Shown here: positions 27,039-35,160 of the stretch, one piece after another
Position numbering within the stretch: the stretch's first letter is position 1
How the letters are laid out: every line of letters starts with the position of its first letter
Assembly (NCBI RefSeq): GCF_004349065.1
Contig: NZ_SMKZ01000013.1
Coordinates: forward strand, 62,001-126,000
Direction: 5' to 3'
DNA: 64,000 bases
Source of the DNA: Jiangella asiatica
GTDB taxonomy: Bacteria > Actinomycetota > Actinomycetes > Jiangellales > Jiangellaceae
Program-made: the position numbers and the translations under genes
Notes under the pieces: model-generated
What the model saw: the letters and a program-made list of their open reading frames with translations, nothing else
Told to the model about the DNA's origin: nothing
Databases searched by the model: none

Positions 27039-28036
27039 CCTGCGCGCACCTCGTCCACGGTCACCGGGCGGCCCTCGACACGCGAGCGGGTGGCAGCGTC
27101 GGCGACGTAGAAGCTCTCCAGCGCGTCGGCGACGGTGCACGGGCTCTCGCGTTCGCCTCGGGCGACGTCAACGAACGCGGAGATCTCGGCCTCGTACGCG
27201 GGCCGGAACCGGCTCCAGAACTCGCGGAAGGACGGCCCGGCGGGGAACGCGACGCCTGGCTCGGCCGACACCAGCGGCGCGTGGTCGTCCAGCCCGACGG
27301 CGTACGTCGCGGCCGTGCCGGCGATCTCCATGCGCACGTCGTAGCCGCCGCCGTTGTAGCGCGAGCCCTGCAGCGTCGCCAGCGTGCCGTCGTCGAGGGT
27401 GAGCACGGCGGCGGACTCGTCGACGTCGCCGCTGGTGGCGAAGACCTCGGCGCCCCGGTTGGCGCCGATGGCGTACACAGAGACGACCTCGCGGCCGGTG
27501 ACCCAGCGCAGGATGTCGAAGTCGTGGATGTGGCAGTCGCGGAAGATGCCGCCGGAGGTCGGGACGTACGACGGGTGCGGCGGCTCGGCGTCGGCGGTGA
27601 TCAGGTGCACCCGGCGCAGTTCGCCGATGACGCCGTCGCGCACCGCCCGCCGCGCGGCCACGTAGCCGGCGTCGAACCGGCGCTGGAAGCCGATCTGGTT
27701 CGGCACGCCGGCGGCCTCGACCGCGGCCAGCACCTCGAGCGTCCCCGCGACGTCGACGGCAACCGGCTTCTCGCAGAACACCGGCAGTCCGGCGCGGGCC
27801 GCGGCGGTCATCAGCTCGGCGTGCGCGGCCGTCGCGGCGGCGACGACGACGGCGTCGACGTCCCTGAACGCGTCGGCCGGGGTGGCGACGGCGCCGACGC
27901 CGAGCTCGTCGGCGACCTTGCGAGCCCGGGCGGGATCGGCGTCGGCGACCCGAACCTCCGTGACCGCGGGATGGTCGCGGACCACCTGTGCGTGGGCCGC
28001 ACCGATGCGCCCCACACCGACGAAACCGACCCGCAT
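27035..28036 (-). CDS. iolG: myo-inositol 2-dehydrogenase
   Basis: 333 residues from the ATG behind GGGAGGG. First gene of the iol operon. NAD-binding FVGVGRIGAAHA at residues 4-15, EKPVAVD (about 93) with the conserved catalytic Lys, and DCHIHDFDILRW (about 168-180) with the inositol-dehydrogenase HDFD motif. The length matches IolG. It oxidises myo-inositol to 2-keto-myo-inositol. An IolR-type operator lies 26 bp upstream of the start. Confidence 0.9.
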   Translation of the reverse strand: MRVGFVGVGRIGAAHAQVVRDHPAVTEVRVADADPARARKVADELGVGAVATPADAFRDVDAVVVAAATAAHAELMTAAARAGLPVFCEKPVAVDVAGTLEVLAAVEAAGVPNQIGFQRRFDAGYVAARRAVRDGVIGELRRVHLITADAEPPHPSYVPTSGGIFRDCHIHDFDILRWVTGREVVSVYAIGANRGAEVFATSGDVDESAAVLTLDDGTLATLQGSRYNGGGYDVRMEIAGTAATYAVGLDDHAPLVSAEPGVAFPAGPSFREFWSRFRPAYEAEISAFVDVARGERESPCTVADALESFYVADAATRSRVEGRPVTVDEVRAG

Positions 28037-28061
28037 GCCGCGCCCTCCCGGAGTGTCGAGT

Positions 28062-28078
28062 TTGTCCTGACAATCTAA
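28062..28078 (-). promoter_or_regulatory. IolR-type operator and -10 of the iol operon
   Basis: TTGTCCTGACAA (28062-28073) is base-for-base the site at 16201. On the minus strand TTAGAT (28073-28078) is a good -10 and shares one base with the operator, as at the other two operons. Confidence 0.7.
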
Positions 28079-28083
28079 CATGC

Positions 28084-28100
28084 TGTCTAGAGTCGAGACA
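28084..28100. promoter_or_regulatory. Second palindrome in the iolG-lacI intergenic region
   Basis: TGTCT and AGACA frame a 7-base centre. It sits next to the iolG promoter and 104 bp before the LacI gene, and could be a binding site for either regulator. Evidence is symmetry and position only. Confidence 0.35.
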
Positions 28101-28203
28101 CCTCCACCTACTGATCGGAATGTGTCGCGGCCGCGCGGTGCCGCTGCTCGCCGCCGATCTCCCACTATCGTGGAACACGCACTCCCACGTGGACAGGAGA
28201 ACC

Positions 28204-29241
28204 ATGGCCGAGCAACAGCGCGGTTCGGTCACGCTCATGGACGTCGCGGCGCGGGCCGGGGTCTCGCTCGCGACCGCCTCGCGCGCGTTGAACGGGAGCA
28301 CCCGCCGGGTCGGCGACGACCTGCGCGAGCGCGTGCTCGCCGCCGCGCGCAGCCTCAACTACGCACCCAACGCGCAGGCGCAGGCCATGGCGCGCGGGCA
28401 GACCAACGTGGTCGGGCTGGTGGTCCAGGACATCGCCGACCCGTACTTCTCCTCCATCGCCGCCGGCGTCATGGGCGCCGCCGAGGGCCACCAGGTCCTG
28501 GTCACGCTGGGCAGCACGCTGCGCCGGTCCGAGCGCGAGGTCGACTACCTCGTAGCCGCCCGCGGCCAGCGCAGCCGCGCCGTCATCCTGGCCGGCAGCC
28601 GCATGGACGACGACGACCACGCGCAGGCGCTGCGGCGCGAGGTCGAGATCTTCGAGAACGACGGCGGCACCGTCGTCGCCATCTCGCAGAAGCACCTGCC
28701 GGTCGACACCGTGGTCATCGAGAACCGCATCGGGGCACGCGACCTCGCGGCCGAGCTGGTCGCCCTCGGCTACCGCCGGTTCGGCGTCCTGGCCGGGGCG
28801 GACCGCATGCTCACCTCCCGCGACCGCGTCCACGGGTTCCGCGACGGGCTGGGCCGCAGCGGCGTCGACCTCGACCCCGCGTTCGTCCTGCACGGCGCGT
28901 TCACCCGCGACGGCGGCTACGAGGCGATGCAGACGCTGCTCGATAGCGGCGGCGAGCTGGACTGCGTCTTCGCCGTCAACGACGTCATGGCCGTCGGCGC
29001 CATGGCCGCCTGCCGCGAGCGCGGCCTGGCCGTGCCCGACGACCTCGGGCTGGCCGGGTTCGACGACATCAGCACCCTGCGCGACGTCTACCCCGCCCTG
29101 ACCACGGTCCGGCTGCCGCTGGAGAAGGTCGGCGCGACGGCGTTCGACCTCGTCCTGAGCGCCCCGGAGCGCACCAAGCCCCGCACCCGCCGCATCAAGG
29201 GGGAGGTCGTCCTGCGTCAGAGCACCCGCCGCATCGACTGA
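28204..29241 (+). CDS. LacI-family regulator
   Basis: 345 residues, from ATG behind CAGGAGA. HTH at the N-terminus (VTLMDVAARAGVSLATASRA, 9-28) followed by the hinge helix and a sugar-binding periplasmic-protein-like domain (VGLVVQDIADPYFSSI from about 69). It is divergent from iolG and directly upstream of the oxidoreductase operon at 29527, which has a LacI-type palindrome in its promoter. It probably controls that operon; control of iolG as well is possible. Confidence 0.9.
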   Translation: MAEQQRGSVTLMDVAARAGVSLATASRALNGSTRRVGDDLRERVLAAARSLNYAPNAQAQAMARGQTNVVGLVVQDIADPYFSSIAAGVMGAAEGHQVLVTLGSTLRRSEREVDYLVAARGQRSRAVILAGSRMDDDDHAQALRREVEIFENDGGTVVAISQKHLPVDTVVIENRIGARDLAAELVALGYRRFGVLAGADRMLTSRDRVHGFRDGLGRSGVDLDPAFVLHGAFTRDGGYEAMQTLLDSGGELDCVFAVNDVMAVGAMAACRERGLAVPDDLGLAGFDDISTLRDVYPALTTVRLPLEKVGATAFDLVLSAPERTKPRTRRIKGEVVLRQSTRRID

Positions 29242-29273
29242 CCCGCCGCACCCGTCACCACCTCGCGCTCCAA

Positions 29274-29328
29274 TGATCACGTTCAGCACGAAATCTCGTG
29301 TCACACCATGCTCACAAGCCTCGTGATC
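29274..29328. other. Gap 29242-29500 with a GATCA-type inverted repeat
   Basis: TGATCACG (29274-29281) can pair with CGTGATC (29322-29328) around a 40-base loop. It lies 33 bp after the LacI stop and may help terminate that transcript. The rest of this gap shows no gene. Confidence 0.35.
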
Positions 29329-29466
29329 CACGGGTGATCCTTGTGATGCCCGCGAGCTCGCATGACCGCGGATCAGCGCCGGCCGCACCCCGTCCGCCAG
29401 CCCCGAGTGATTAGGCGGACAGGCCGACAAATTCCTCACCTCGCAACATCGATGGCGCGCCGGAAC

Positions 29467-29516
29467 TTGCCATGCCGCGCCGGAACCCTCTACCGTTGGT
29501 GGGCAAGCGCTTTCCC
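29467..29516 (+). promoter_or_regulatory. Promoter with LacI-type operator
   Basis: GGGCAAGCGCTTTCCC (29501-29516) is a 16-bp palindrome, 14 positions symmetric, with the central AAGCGCTT typical of LacI-family operators. TTGCCA (29467-29472) and TACCGT (29491-29496) are possible -35 and -10, which puts the operator over the transcription start, 11 bp before the next ATG. Confidence 0.65.
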
Positions 29517-29526
29517 AGGAGGTGGC

Positions 29527-30678
29527 ATGGCAGTCAAGTCGCTCGGTGTCGTGATGAACGGCGTCACCGGCCGGATGGGTTACCGGCAGCATCTGGTCCG
29601 GTCCATCATCGCGATCAACGAGCAGGGTGGGGTCGAGCTGTCCGACGGCTCCCGGGTCACCCTCGCGCCGGTGCTCGTCGGGCGGAACGCGGAGAAGGTC
29701 CGCGAGATCGCCGACCGGCATGGCCTCGACACGTGGACCACCGACCTCGACGCCGCCCTCGGCGACGCGGCCAACCAGGTGTACTTCGACGCCCAGCTGA
29801 CCTCGGTGCGCGAGAAGGCGATCGTCAAGGCCATCGACGCCGGGAAGCACATCTACACCGAGAAGCCGGTGTCGGAGACGGTCGAGGGCGCGCTGGCGCT
29901 GGCCCGGCTGGCCGGGGCGGCGGGCGTCAAGAACGGCGTCGTCCACGACAAGCTCTTCCTGCCCGGACTGCTCAAGCTGCGGCGACTCGTCGAAAGCGGG
30001 TTCTTCGGCCGCATCCTCTCCGTACGCGGCGAGTTCGGCTACTGGGTGTTCGAGGGCGACTGGCAGCAGGCGCAGCGGCCCAGCTGGAACTACCGCAGCG
30101 AGGACGGCGGCGGCATCGTGGTCGACATGTTCTGCCACTGGGACTACGTCCTGACCAACCTGTTCGGCCGGGTGGAGTCGGTGACGGCGCGGGCGATCAC
30201 GCACATCCCGCAGCGGTGGGACGAGAAGGGCGAGCCGTACGACGTCACCGCCGACGACGCCGCGTACGCCATCTTCGAGCTCGCCGGTGGGGTGGTCGCG
30301 CAGTTCAACTCCTCGTGGGCGGTCCGTGTGCATCGCGACGAGCTGCTGGAGCTGCAGGTCGACGGCACGCACGGCAGCGCCGTCGCCGGCCTGCACCACT
30401 GCGTCATCCAGCCGCGCACCGCGACGCCGCGGCCCACCTGGAACCCCGACGTCGTCGACGAGCAGCGCTACCGCGAGCAGTGGCAGGACGTGCCCGACAA
30501 CTCACCGCCGCAGAACGGGTTCAAGGCCCAGTGGGAGCAGTTCGTCCGGCACGTCGTCGAGGACGCGCCGCACCCCTACGACTTCCTCGCCGGCGCCCGC
30601 GGGGTGCGGCTGGCCCAGGCCGGGCTGCAGTCGTCCGCGGAGGGTAGGCGGGTCGAGCTGCCGGAGCTGTCGCTGTGA
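29527..30678 (+). CDS. Gfo/Idh/MocA-family oxidoreductase
   Basis: 383 residues from ATG behind AGGAGGTGG. Rossmann start LGVVMNGVTGRMGY (5-18), catalytic-site EKPVSETVEG (about 118) and a long C-terminal domain with the HWDYVLTNLFG segment (about 204). First gene of a three-gene operon with a DUF993 protein and a TIM-barrel isomerase; this trio suggests stepwise oxidation and isomerisation or cleavage of a sugar or cyclitol. Which one cannot be read from the sequence. Confidence 0.85.
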   Translation: MAVKSLGVVMNGVTGRMGYRQHLVRSIIAINEQGGVELSDGSRVTLAPVLVGRNAEKVREIADRHGLDTWTTDLDAALGDAANQVYFDAQLTSVREKAIVKAIDAGKHIYTEKPVSETVEGALALARLAGAAGVKNGVVHDKLFLPGLLKLRRLVESGFFGRILSVRGEFGYWVFEGDWQQAQRPSWNYRSEDGGGIVVDMFCHWDYVLTNLFGRVESVTARAITHIPQRWDEKGEPYDVTADDAAYAIFELAGGVVAQFNSSWAVRVHRDELLELQVDGTHGSAVAGLHHCVIQPRTATPRPTWNPDVVDEQRYREQWQDVPDNSPPQNGFKAQWEQFVRHVVEDAPHPYDFLAGARGVRLAQAGLQSSAEGRRVELPELSL

Positions 30679-31844
30679 GCGGCGCGGCGTCGGTACGCGT
30701 GCCCGGTCCGGACGGCGCCGTTCGCGAGCACGTGCTGCGTGAGCCGGTGGCGTGGACGCGCCCGGCCGAGCCGTTCCGCTCGCGGGTGGCCTTCGCCGCG
30801 GCACACGTCGTCGCGAACCCGCTCGGCGACAACGTGCCCGGCGCGCCCGCCGTCGTCGACTGGGACCACACGCTCGCCTTCCGCCGCCATCTGTGGTCGT
30901 ACGGGCTGGGTGTGGCCGAGGCCATGGACACCGCCCAGCGCGGCATGGGCCTGGACTGGGCGGCGACGCAGGAGCTCATCCGGCGCAGCGCCGCCGAGGC
31001 TCGCGCCGTCAGCGGCCGGATCGCGGCCGGTGCCGGCACCGACCATCTCGCGGCCCCCGCCACCGGCCTGGACGAGGTCGCGGCCGCGTACGAGACCCAG
31101 CTCGAGGTGGTGCACGACGCCGGCGCCCAGATCATCCTCATGGCCAGCCGCCAGCTCGCGGCGGTCGCGACCGGCCCGGACGACTATCGGAAGGTCTACG
31201 ACCGGCTGCTCGAGCAGGCGCCGTCGCCGGTCATCCTGCACTGGCTGGGCCCGATGTTCGACCCGGCGCTGCAGGGTTACTGGGGTGCCGACGACGTCGA
31301 GGTGGCCACCGATCACGTCGTCGGCCTGATCCGCGACCACGCAGCGAAGGTCGACGGCATCAAGGTGTCGCTGCTGGACGCGGAGCTGGAACGACGGGTA
31401 CGCGCGCTGCTCCCCGACGGCGTCCGGCTGTACACCGGCGACGACTTCAACTACCCGTCGCTCATCCGCGGCGACGACGACGGCCGGGCCAGCGACGCGC
31501 TGCTGGGCATCTTCGCCGCGATCGCACCCGCGGCATCGGCCGCGCTGCAGGCGCTGGATCGCGACGACCTGACAACCTACGAGGCGGCGTTCGAGCCGAC
31601 GCTGCCACTGGCACGCCAGGTGTTCGGCGCGCCGACGTACTACTACAAGACCGGCATCGCGTTCCTGGCCTGGCTGTCCGGGCTGCAGCCGGGGTTCACC
31701 ATGGTCGGCGGGCTGCAGAGCGCCCGGTCGCTTCCACAACTTGTGACGACGTTCGAGCTGGCCGACGCCGCCGGGCTGCTCCCCGACCCGAAGCTAGCCG
31801 CGGCCCGGCTGTCCGCGCTGCTGACGACCTACGGGGTGGTGTGA
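30675..31844 (+). CDS. DUF993 family protein, possible DHDPS-like aldolase
   Basis: 389 residues, GTG overlapping the previous stop (GTGA). I recognise it as DUF993, a family usually described as related to dihydrodipicolinate synthase/N-acetylneuraminate lyase barrels. Conserved-looking segments are DWDHTLAFRRHLW (about 60), PVILHWLGPMFDPALQGYW (about 186) and KVSLLD (about 232), where Lys would match the Schiff-base position of class I aldolases. Its position between an oxidoreductase and an isomerase fits a cleavage step. The reaction has not been established as far as I know. Confidence 0.75.
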   Translation: MSGAASVRVPGPDGAVREHVLREPVAWTRPAEPFRSRVAFAAAHVVANPLGDNVPGAPAVVDWDHTLAFRRHLWSYGLGVAEAMDTAQRGMGLDWAATQELIRRSAAEARAVSGRIAAGAGTDHLAAPATGLDEVAAAYETQLEVVHDAGAQIILMASRQLAAVATGPDDYRKVYDRLLEQAPSPVILHWLGPMFDPALQGYWGADDVEVATDHVVGLIRDHAAKVDGIKVSLLDAELERRVRALLPDGVRLYTGDDFNYPSLIRGDDDGRASDALLGIFAAIAPAASAALQALDRDDLTTYEAAFEPTLPLARQVFGAPTYYYKTGIAFLAWLSGLQPGFTMVGGLQSARSLPQLVTTFELADAAGLLPDPKLAAARLSALLTTYGVV

Positions 31845-32665
31845 CGGTGCGGCGACTGGCGCTGAACCAGAAGACGACGAACCGCTGGTCCGTCGAACAG
31901 GCCGTGAACGGGTGCGTCCGGGCCGGCATCGAGTGGATCGGGCTGTGGCGCGAACCGGTCCACGACCACGGGGTCGCCGCGGCCGCCCGGCTGGTCGCGG
32001 ACGCCGGGCTGCGAGTGTCGTCGCTGTGCCGAGGCGGCTTCATCACCGCGTTCCCCGGCGGCGAGAGGGACGCGACGCTCGAGGACAACCGGCGCGCCAT
32101 CGACGAGGCGGCAGCGCTGGGCGCGCAGTGCCTGGTGATGGTGGTCGGCGGCCTGCCCGACGGGTCGCGCGACCTGGCCGGCGCGCGGTCCCGGGTGGCC
32201 GACGGCATCGCGTCGCTGGTCCCCTACGCGCAGCAGGCCGGGGTTCGCCTGGCGCTGGAGCCCATGCACCCGATGTACTGCGCCGACCGCGGTGTGCTGT
32301 CGACGCTGGACCAGTCGCTCGACCTGGCCGCGCCGCACCCGGCCGACGCGGTCGGCGTCGTCGTCGACACCTTCCACGTGTGGTGGGACCCTCGCGTGGA
32401 AGCCGCCATCGAGCGGGCCGCCGGCCGGATCGCGAGCTTCCAGGTGTGCGACTGGATCACCCCGCTCCCGGCCGACGCGCTCCTCTCTCGCGGCATGATG
32501 GGCGACGGCCACATCGACTTCCGGCACCTGCGCCGGCTCGTCGAGGCGGCCGGCTACGACGGCCCGATCGAGGTCGAGATCTTCAACGCCGACATCTGGG
32601 CCGCCGACCCCGACGACGTGGTCGCCCTGATGCGCAAGCGCTACGACGAGCACGTCCTGGACTGA
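31841..32665 (+). CDS. Sugar phosphate isomerase/epimerase-like TIM barrel
   Basis: 274 residues, GTG overlapping the DUF993 stop. Xylose-isomerase-like barrel: LALEPMHPMYCADRG (about 135) and VVVDTFHVWWDP (about 170) carry metal-ligand Glu, Asp and His. Last gene of the LacI-controlled trio. It could be a second inosose dehydratase-like or epimerase enzyme. The IolE-like signature is weaker here than in the gene ending at 15241. Confidence 0.8.
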   Translation: MTVRRLALNQKTTNRWSVEQAVNGCVRAGIEWIGLWREPVHDHGVAAAARLVADAGLRVSSLCRGGFITAFPGGERDATLEDNRRAIDEAAALGAQCLVMVVGGLPDGSRDLAGARSRVADGIASLVPYAQQAGVRLALEPMHPMYCADRGVLSTLDQSLDLAAPHPADAVGVVVDTFHVWWDPRVEAAIERAAGRIASFQVCDWITPLPADALLSRGMMGDGHIDFRHLRRLVEAAGYDGPIEVEIFNADIWAADPDDVVALMRKRYDEHVLD

Positions 32666-32749
32666 TCCGCTGACCCGCGCTACCGATTGGGAACGAGGGC
32701 TCGTGTCCTGGTAAGGTTCACCGTCGGTTGGACCACTCGGTTCGCCCGA

Positions 32750-32825
32750 TCCCGCATAGCTCAATTGGCAGAGCATCTGACTGTTAATCAGAGGGTTCCT
32801 GGTTCGAGTCCAGGTGCGGGAGCCA
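32750..32825 (+). tRNA. tRNA-Asn (GTT), CCA encoded
   Basis: Acceptor TCCCGCA (32750-32756) pairs with TGCGGGA (32815-32821); anticodon loop CTGTTAA gives GTT; the T-loop GGTTCGAGTCC is standard; CCA is encoded at 32823-32825. The 3' 46 bases are the attachment site of the element to the right. Confidence 0.97.
32780..32825. repeat. attL, 46-bp direct repeat inside tRNA-Asn
   Basis: From the anticodon stem (ACTGTTAATC) to the encoded CCA. Identical over 46 bp to 40809-40854. Integration keeps the tRNA intact. Confidence 0.9.
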
Positions 32826-32858
32826 GCCTCTCACCAGCGCAAACACGCCAACACGACG

Positions 32859-32885
32859 AAGGCCCCGGCACGTCGCCGGGGCCTT
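32859..32885. terminator. Strong hairpin between tRNA-Asn and integrase
   Basis: AAGGCCCCGGC pairs with GCCGGGGCCTT around a 5-base loop, 34 bp after the tRNA. It can terminate both the tRNA transcript and the convergent integrase transcript. Confidence 0.8.
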
Positions 32886-32906
32886 CTCGCTGGGGTCTCG
32901 CTGGGG
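32885..32906. repeat. Tandem TCTCGCTGGGG pair, left end of element
   Basis: Two head-to-tail 11-bp copies directly before the integrase stop. The same sequence occurs at the right end (40681-40691, and inverted at 40703-40713). GCTGGGGTCTCGCTGGGG is shared by both ends. Candidate integrase arm-type sites. Confidence 0.6.
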
Positions 32907-34100
32907 TCAGCCGCTCGAAGCGTCGGAGAGCAGCCCCGCGGCCGCCTCCGCGGCGGCCTTCCCGACGCCCGGCATGAGGTGGCTGTAGGTGTCGCTCGTC
33001 AGCGTCACGGTGGAGTGGCCGAGCCTCTTGGACACGATGCCGACCTCGACGCCGGCCGCCAGCATCAGCGACGCCTGCAGGTGCCGCAGGTCGTGGAACC
33101 TGCAGGGCTCCAGCCCGCCGGCCTTGGCCAGCCGGACGAACGTCTTCGTGACGCGCTCCGGATGCCACGGTGCGCCGTCCTCGCGGGTGAACACGTGCCC
33201 CTCGTCGTCCAGCCACGCCGGCCCCAGCGCGAGCCGCTGACGGGCCTGGGAGCGCTTCAGCCGCTTCAGCAGCTCGACGGTTCCCGCGTCCAGGTCGACC
33301 AGCCGGTGATCGCCGCTGGCGGTCTTCGGCGGCCCGACGATGACCTCGTGGCCGACGACGACGGCCTGACGCTTCACGGTCACCACGCCGGCCGCCAGGT
33401 CGATGTCTGACCACTGCAGCTCGACCAGCTCTCCGCGGCGCATCCCGGTCAGCGCGGCGACCTCGAACAGCGGCTTCATCGGGTGCTCGGCGACGGCCGG
33501 GCAGCTCATGAACGTCTGCCACTGCGGGACCGACCACACCTGGACGCGGGGGCGCCGCGCCTTGGGCAGCTCGACGTGCTGGCACGGGTCGTGGGTCAGG
33601 CCCTCCCGCCGCTTCACCGCGGCCCGTAGCGCCGAGCGCAGCGTGGCGTGCAGCCTGACGAGCGACGCCGGCCCCATCGCCGGGTTCGCCTTCGCGATCT
33701 TCCGGTAGCCGGCTTCGATGTGGTGCGCGCGCAACTCGTGCAGCCGGTGATGCCCGATCTCGGCGACCAGCAGCTCGACGTGCCGCGTGTAGCTGGCGAC
33801 CGTGGCCGGGCGGATGCTGCCGGTGTCGACCTTGCGGGCGAGCCAGCGCCGCAGGTACACGGCCACGGTCAGCGAGCGGTCGTCGGTCAGGGTGCCGCTC
33901 CGTTCCTCAGCGATCACGGCGTCGCGGGCCTTCTTCGCCTCGCGCTGGCCGGCGTACCCGGACTTCGTGACGCGGCGGCGCGAGCCGTCGGCGCCGGCCG
34001 GCAACTCGACCTCGAACGCCCACGGGCAACCGCAGCGGCCCGACTTCGCGCACCTGGTGCGGTGGCGCTGCGTCACACCGGTTGGCTTCTTCGTGCTCAT
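32907..34100 (-). CDS. Tyrosine site-specific integrase
   Basis: 397 residues. An N-terminal zinc-like/arm-binding part (CAKSGRCGCPWAFEVEL, about 14-30), a SAM-like core-binding domain (about 85-170) and the catalytic domain with TGMRRGEL (Arg, about 232), the Lys hairpin, HDLRH (about 333) and the HxxR-H...Tyr series ending in LGHSTVTLTSDTYSHL (Tyr about 372). All catalytic residues are present, so it should be active. It reads toward tRNA-Asn and starts at an ATGA overlap with the gene upstream. Confidence 0.93.
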   Translation of the reverse strand: MSTKKPTGVTQRHRTRCAKSGRCGCPWAFEVELPAGADGSRRRVTKSGYAGQREAKKARDAVIAEERSGTLTDDRSLTVAVYLRRWLARKVDTGSIRPATVASYTRHVELLVAEIGHHRLHELRAHHIEAGYRKIAKANPAMGPASLVRLHATLRSALRAAVKRREGLTHDPCQHVELPKARRPRVQVWSVPQWQTFMSCPAVAEHPMKPLFEVAALTGMRRGELVELQWSDIDLAAGVVTVKRQAVVVGHEVIVGPPKTASGDHRLVDLDAGTVELLKRLKRSQARQRLALGPAWLDDEGHVFTREDGAPWHPERVTKTFVRLAKAGGLEPCRFHDLRHLQASLMLAAGVEVGIVSKRLGHSTVTLTSDTYSHLMPGVGKAAAEAAAGLLSDASSG

Positions 34101-34663
34101 CGATCCTGGCCCTTCCTCGGTCGGCCTGGCTTTCTCTTCGGCGGCATGCTCACTCCCTCTGTCGATCGCGCCCGCGTGAGCCACCAGTCGGCTGTACGGA
34201 CGGAGATCCCGAACACCTCGGCGACGGCGTGGCGCTGCGGCCGCCCGGCCCGGTACGCCTGCCATGCCGCCTCCGCCACGGTGTCGACGCTGGGCTTCTG
34301 GTCGTCCGGGTTGGCCAGCGAGGTCCCGGCGCCGGCGAGGCTGTCAGCGGCGTACTGGGCGAGGCTGGCGACGGGGATCCGGCGCAGGGCGGCGGCATCG
34401 ATGTAGCGGCCCGGGGCGACCGTCAAGGCGAGCCCACGGATGCGGGGCACGCCGTCGACGACTTCGACGTCGAGCTGATAGGTGACGCCGGCCGCGGGAT
34501 CGTTGATGTGGACGACGTCGCGCGGCTCGAACGTCTTCGCGGACGGGTCATCGTCGGCCGGCTGCCCGTACCAGCCGCGGCCCCACGGCGGGCGCCGGAA
34601 CCACGCCTTCCCATCGGGGTCGACCTCCCACCACCGGGGTTCCGACTTTCGGGTGCGCGTCAC
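34097..34663 (-). CDS. HTH-containing protein coupled to the integrase
   Basis: 188 residues from a GTG at 34663. I do not recognise the N-terminal ~110 residues, which have a Trp-rich stretch (RWWEVDPDGKAWFRRPPWGR) and a beta-rich centre. The C-terminal part (about 140-180) has a clear HTH-like segment (RHAVAEVFGISVRTADWWLTRAR) of the kind seen in Trp-repressor-like or replication-control proteins of actinobacterial mobile elements. Its stop overlaps the integrase start, so both are made together; a role in controlling integration is likely. Confidence 0.7.
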   Translation of the reverse strand: MTRTRKSEPRWWEVDPDGKAWFRRPPWGRGWYGQPADDDPSAKTFEPRDVVHINDPAAGVTYQLDVEVVDGVPRIRGLALTVAPGRYIDAAALRRIPVASLAQYAADSLAGAGTSLANPDDQKPSVDTVAEAAWQAYRAGRPQRHAVAEVFGISVRTADWWLTRARSTEGVSMPPKRKPGRPRKGQDR

Positions 34664-34717
34664 AGGTCCAGTAAATACCGGCTGGCATCTTTCAGCAAGC
34701 GTCGGCACGCTGGATGC
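34664..34717. promoter_or_regulatory. Divergent control region integrase/excisionase
   Basis: A 54-bp gap between genes read in opposite directions. On the minus strand TTGCTG and TATTTA (15 bp apart) could form a promoter for the integrase pair. No clear repeat or ribosome site precedes the ATG at 34718. Confidence 0.35.
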
Positions 34718-34930
34718 ATGACCAGTACCAAGCCACTCGCAGCGGATGAGCTGCGCGATCTTCCCGCGACCATCGACGTGGTGACTGCCGGCCGGTTCCT
34801 CGGCATCGGCCGGCAGTCGTCCTACGCGCTGGCCCGCACCGACGACTTCCCGGTCAAGGTCCACCGCCTCGGCGGCCGGCTCCGCGTCGTCACCGCCGAC
34901 CTGGCGGCCTTCCTCGGGGTCGCCCTGTGA
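34718..34930 (+). CDS. Excisionase-like small HTH protein
   Basis: 70 residues with the MerR-like winged HTH of actinobacterial excisionases: IDVVTAGRFLGIGRQSSYALART (about 19-41) followed by the wing FPVKVHRLGGRLRVVTADLAAFL. Such Xis proteins bend attachment DNA to drive excision. It is divergent from the integrase and heads the rightward operon. Confidence 0.85.
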   Translation: MTSTKPLAADELRDLPATIDVVTAGRFLGIGRQSSYALARTDDFPVKVHRLGGRLRVVTADLAAFLGVAL

Positions 34931-35160
34931 CGCGCCAGCCGGCACCCGGCAGCCTCGGATGGGCTCGGGCCACGCTCAGCAACATGCAGTACTTCCGGTT
35001 GTGGTCGTCCACCTCGGCATGGCCGCCGACGCCGGAGCTTCGACGGGCAGCGCTGCAGCTCTCCTGCCAGCGCTTGTACGGCGAGCAGCAGCGCGCCCAG
35101 CGGCGCCGAGACCGCGCGGCGGCCTTGCGCGCCCGGGCGAGGGTGCGTGGTGCGACCTGA
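34927..35160 (+). CDS. Small basic protein of unknown function
   Basis: 77 residues, GTGA overlap with the excisionase gene. The C-terminal half is arginine-rich (RRRDRAAALRARARVRG), as in nucleic-acid-binding proteins. No family recognised. The support is operon position and coupling. Confidence 0.55.
   Translation: MTRQPAPGSLGWARATLSNMQYFRLWSSTSAWPPTPELRRAALQLSCQRLYGEQQRAQRRRDRAAALRARARVRGAT

Noticed and set aside
28165-30399. 744-codon minus-strand frame across LacI and the oxidoreductase
   Set aside because: It spans two convincing plus-strand genes and their promoter, and lacks any recognisable domain.
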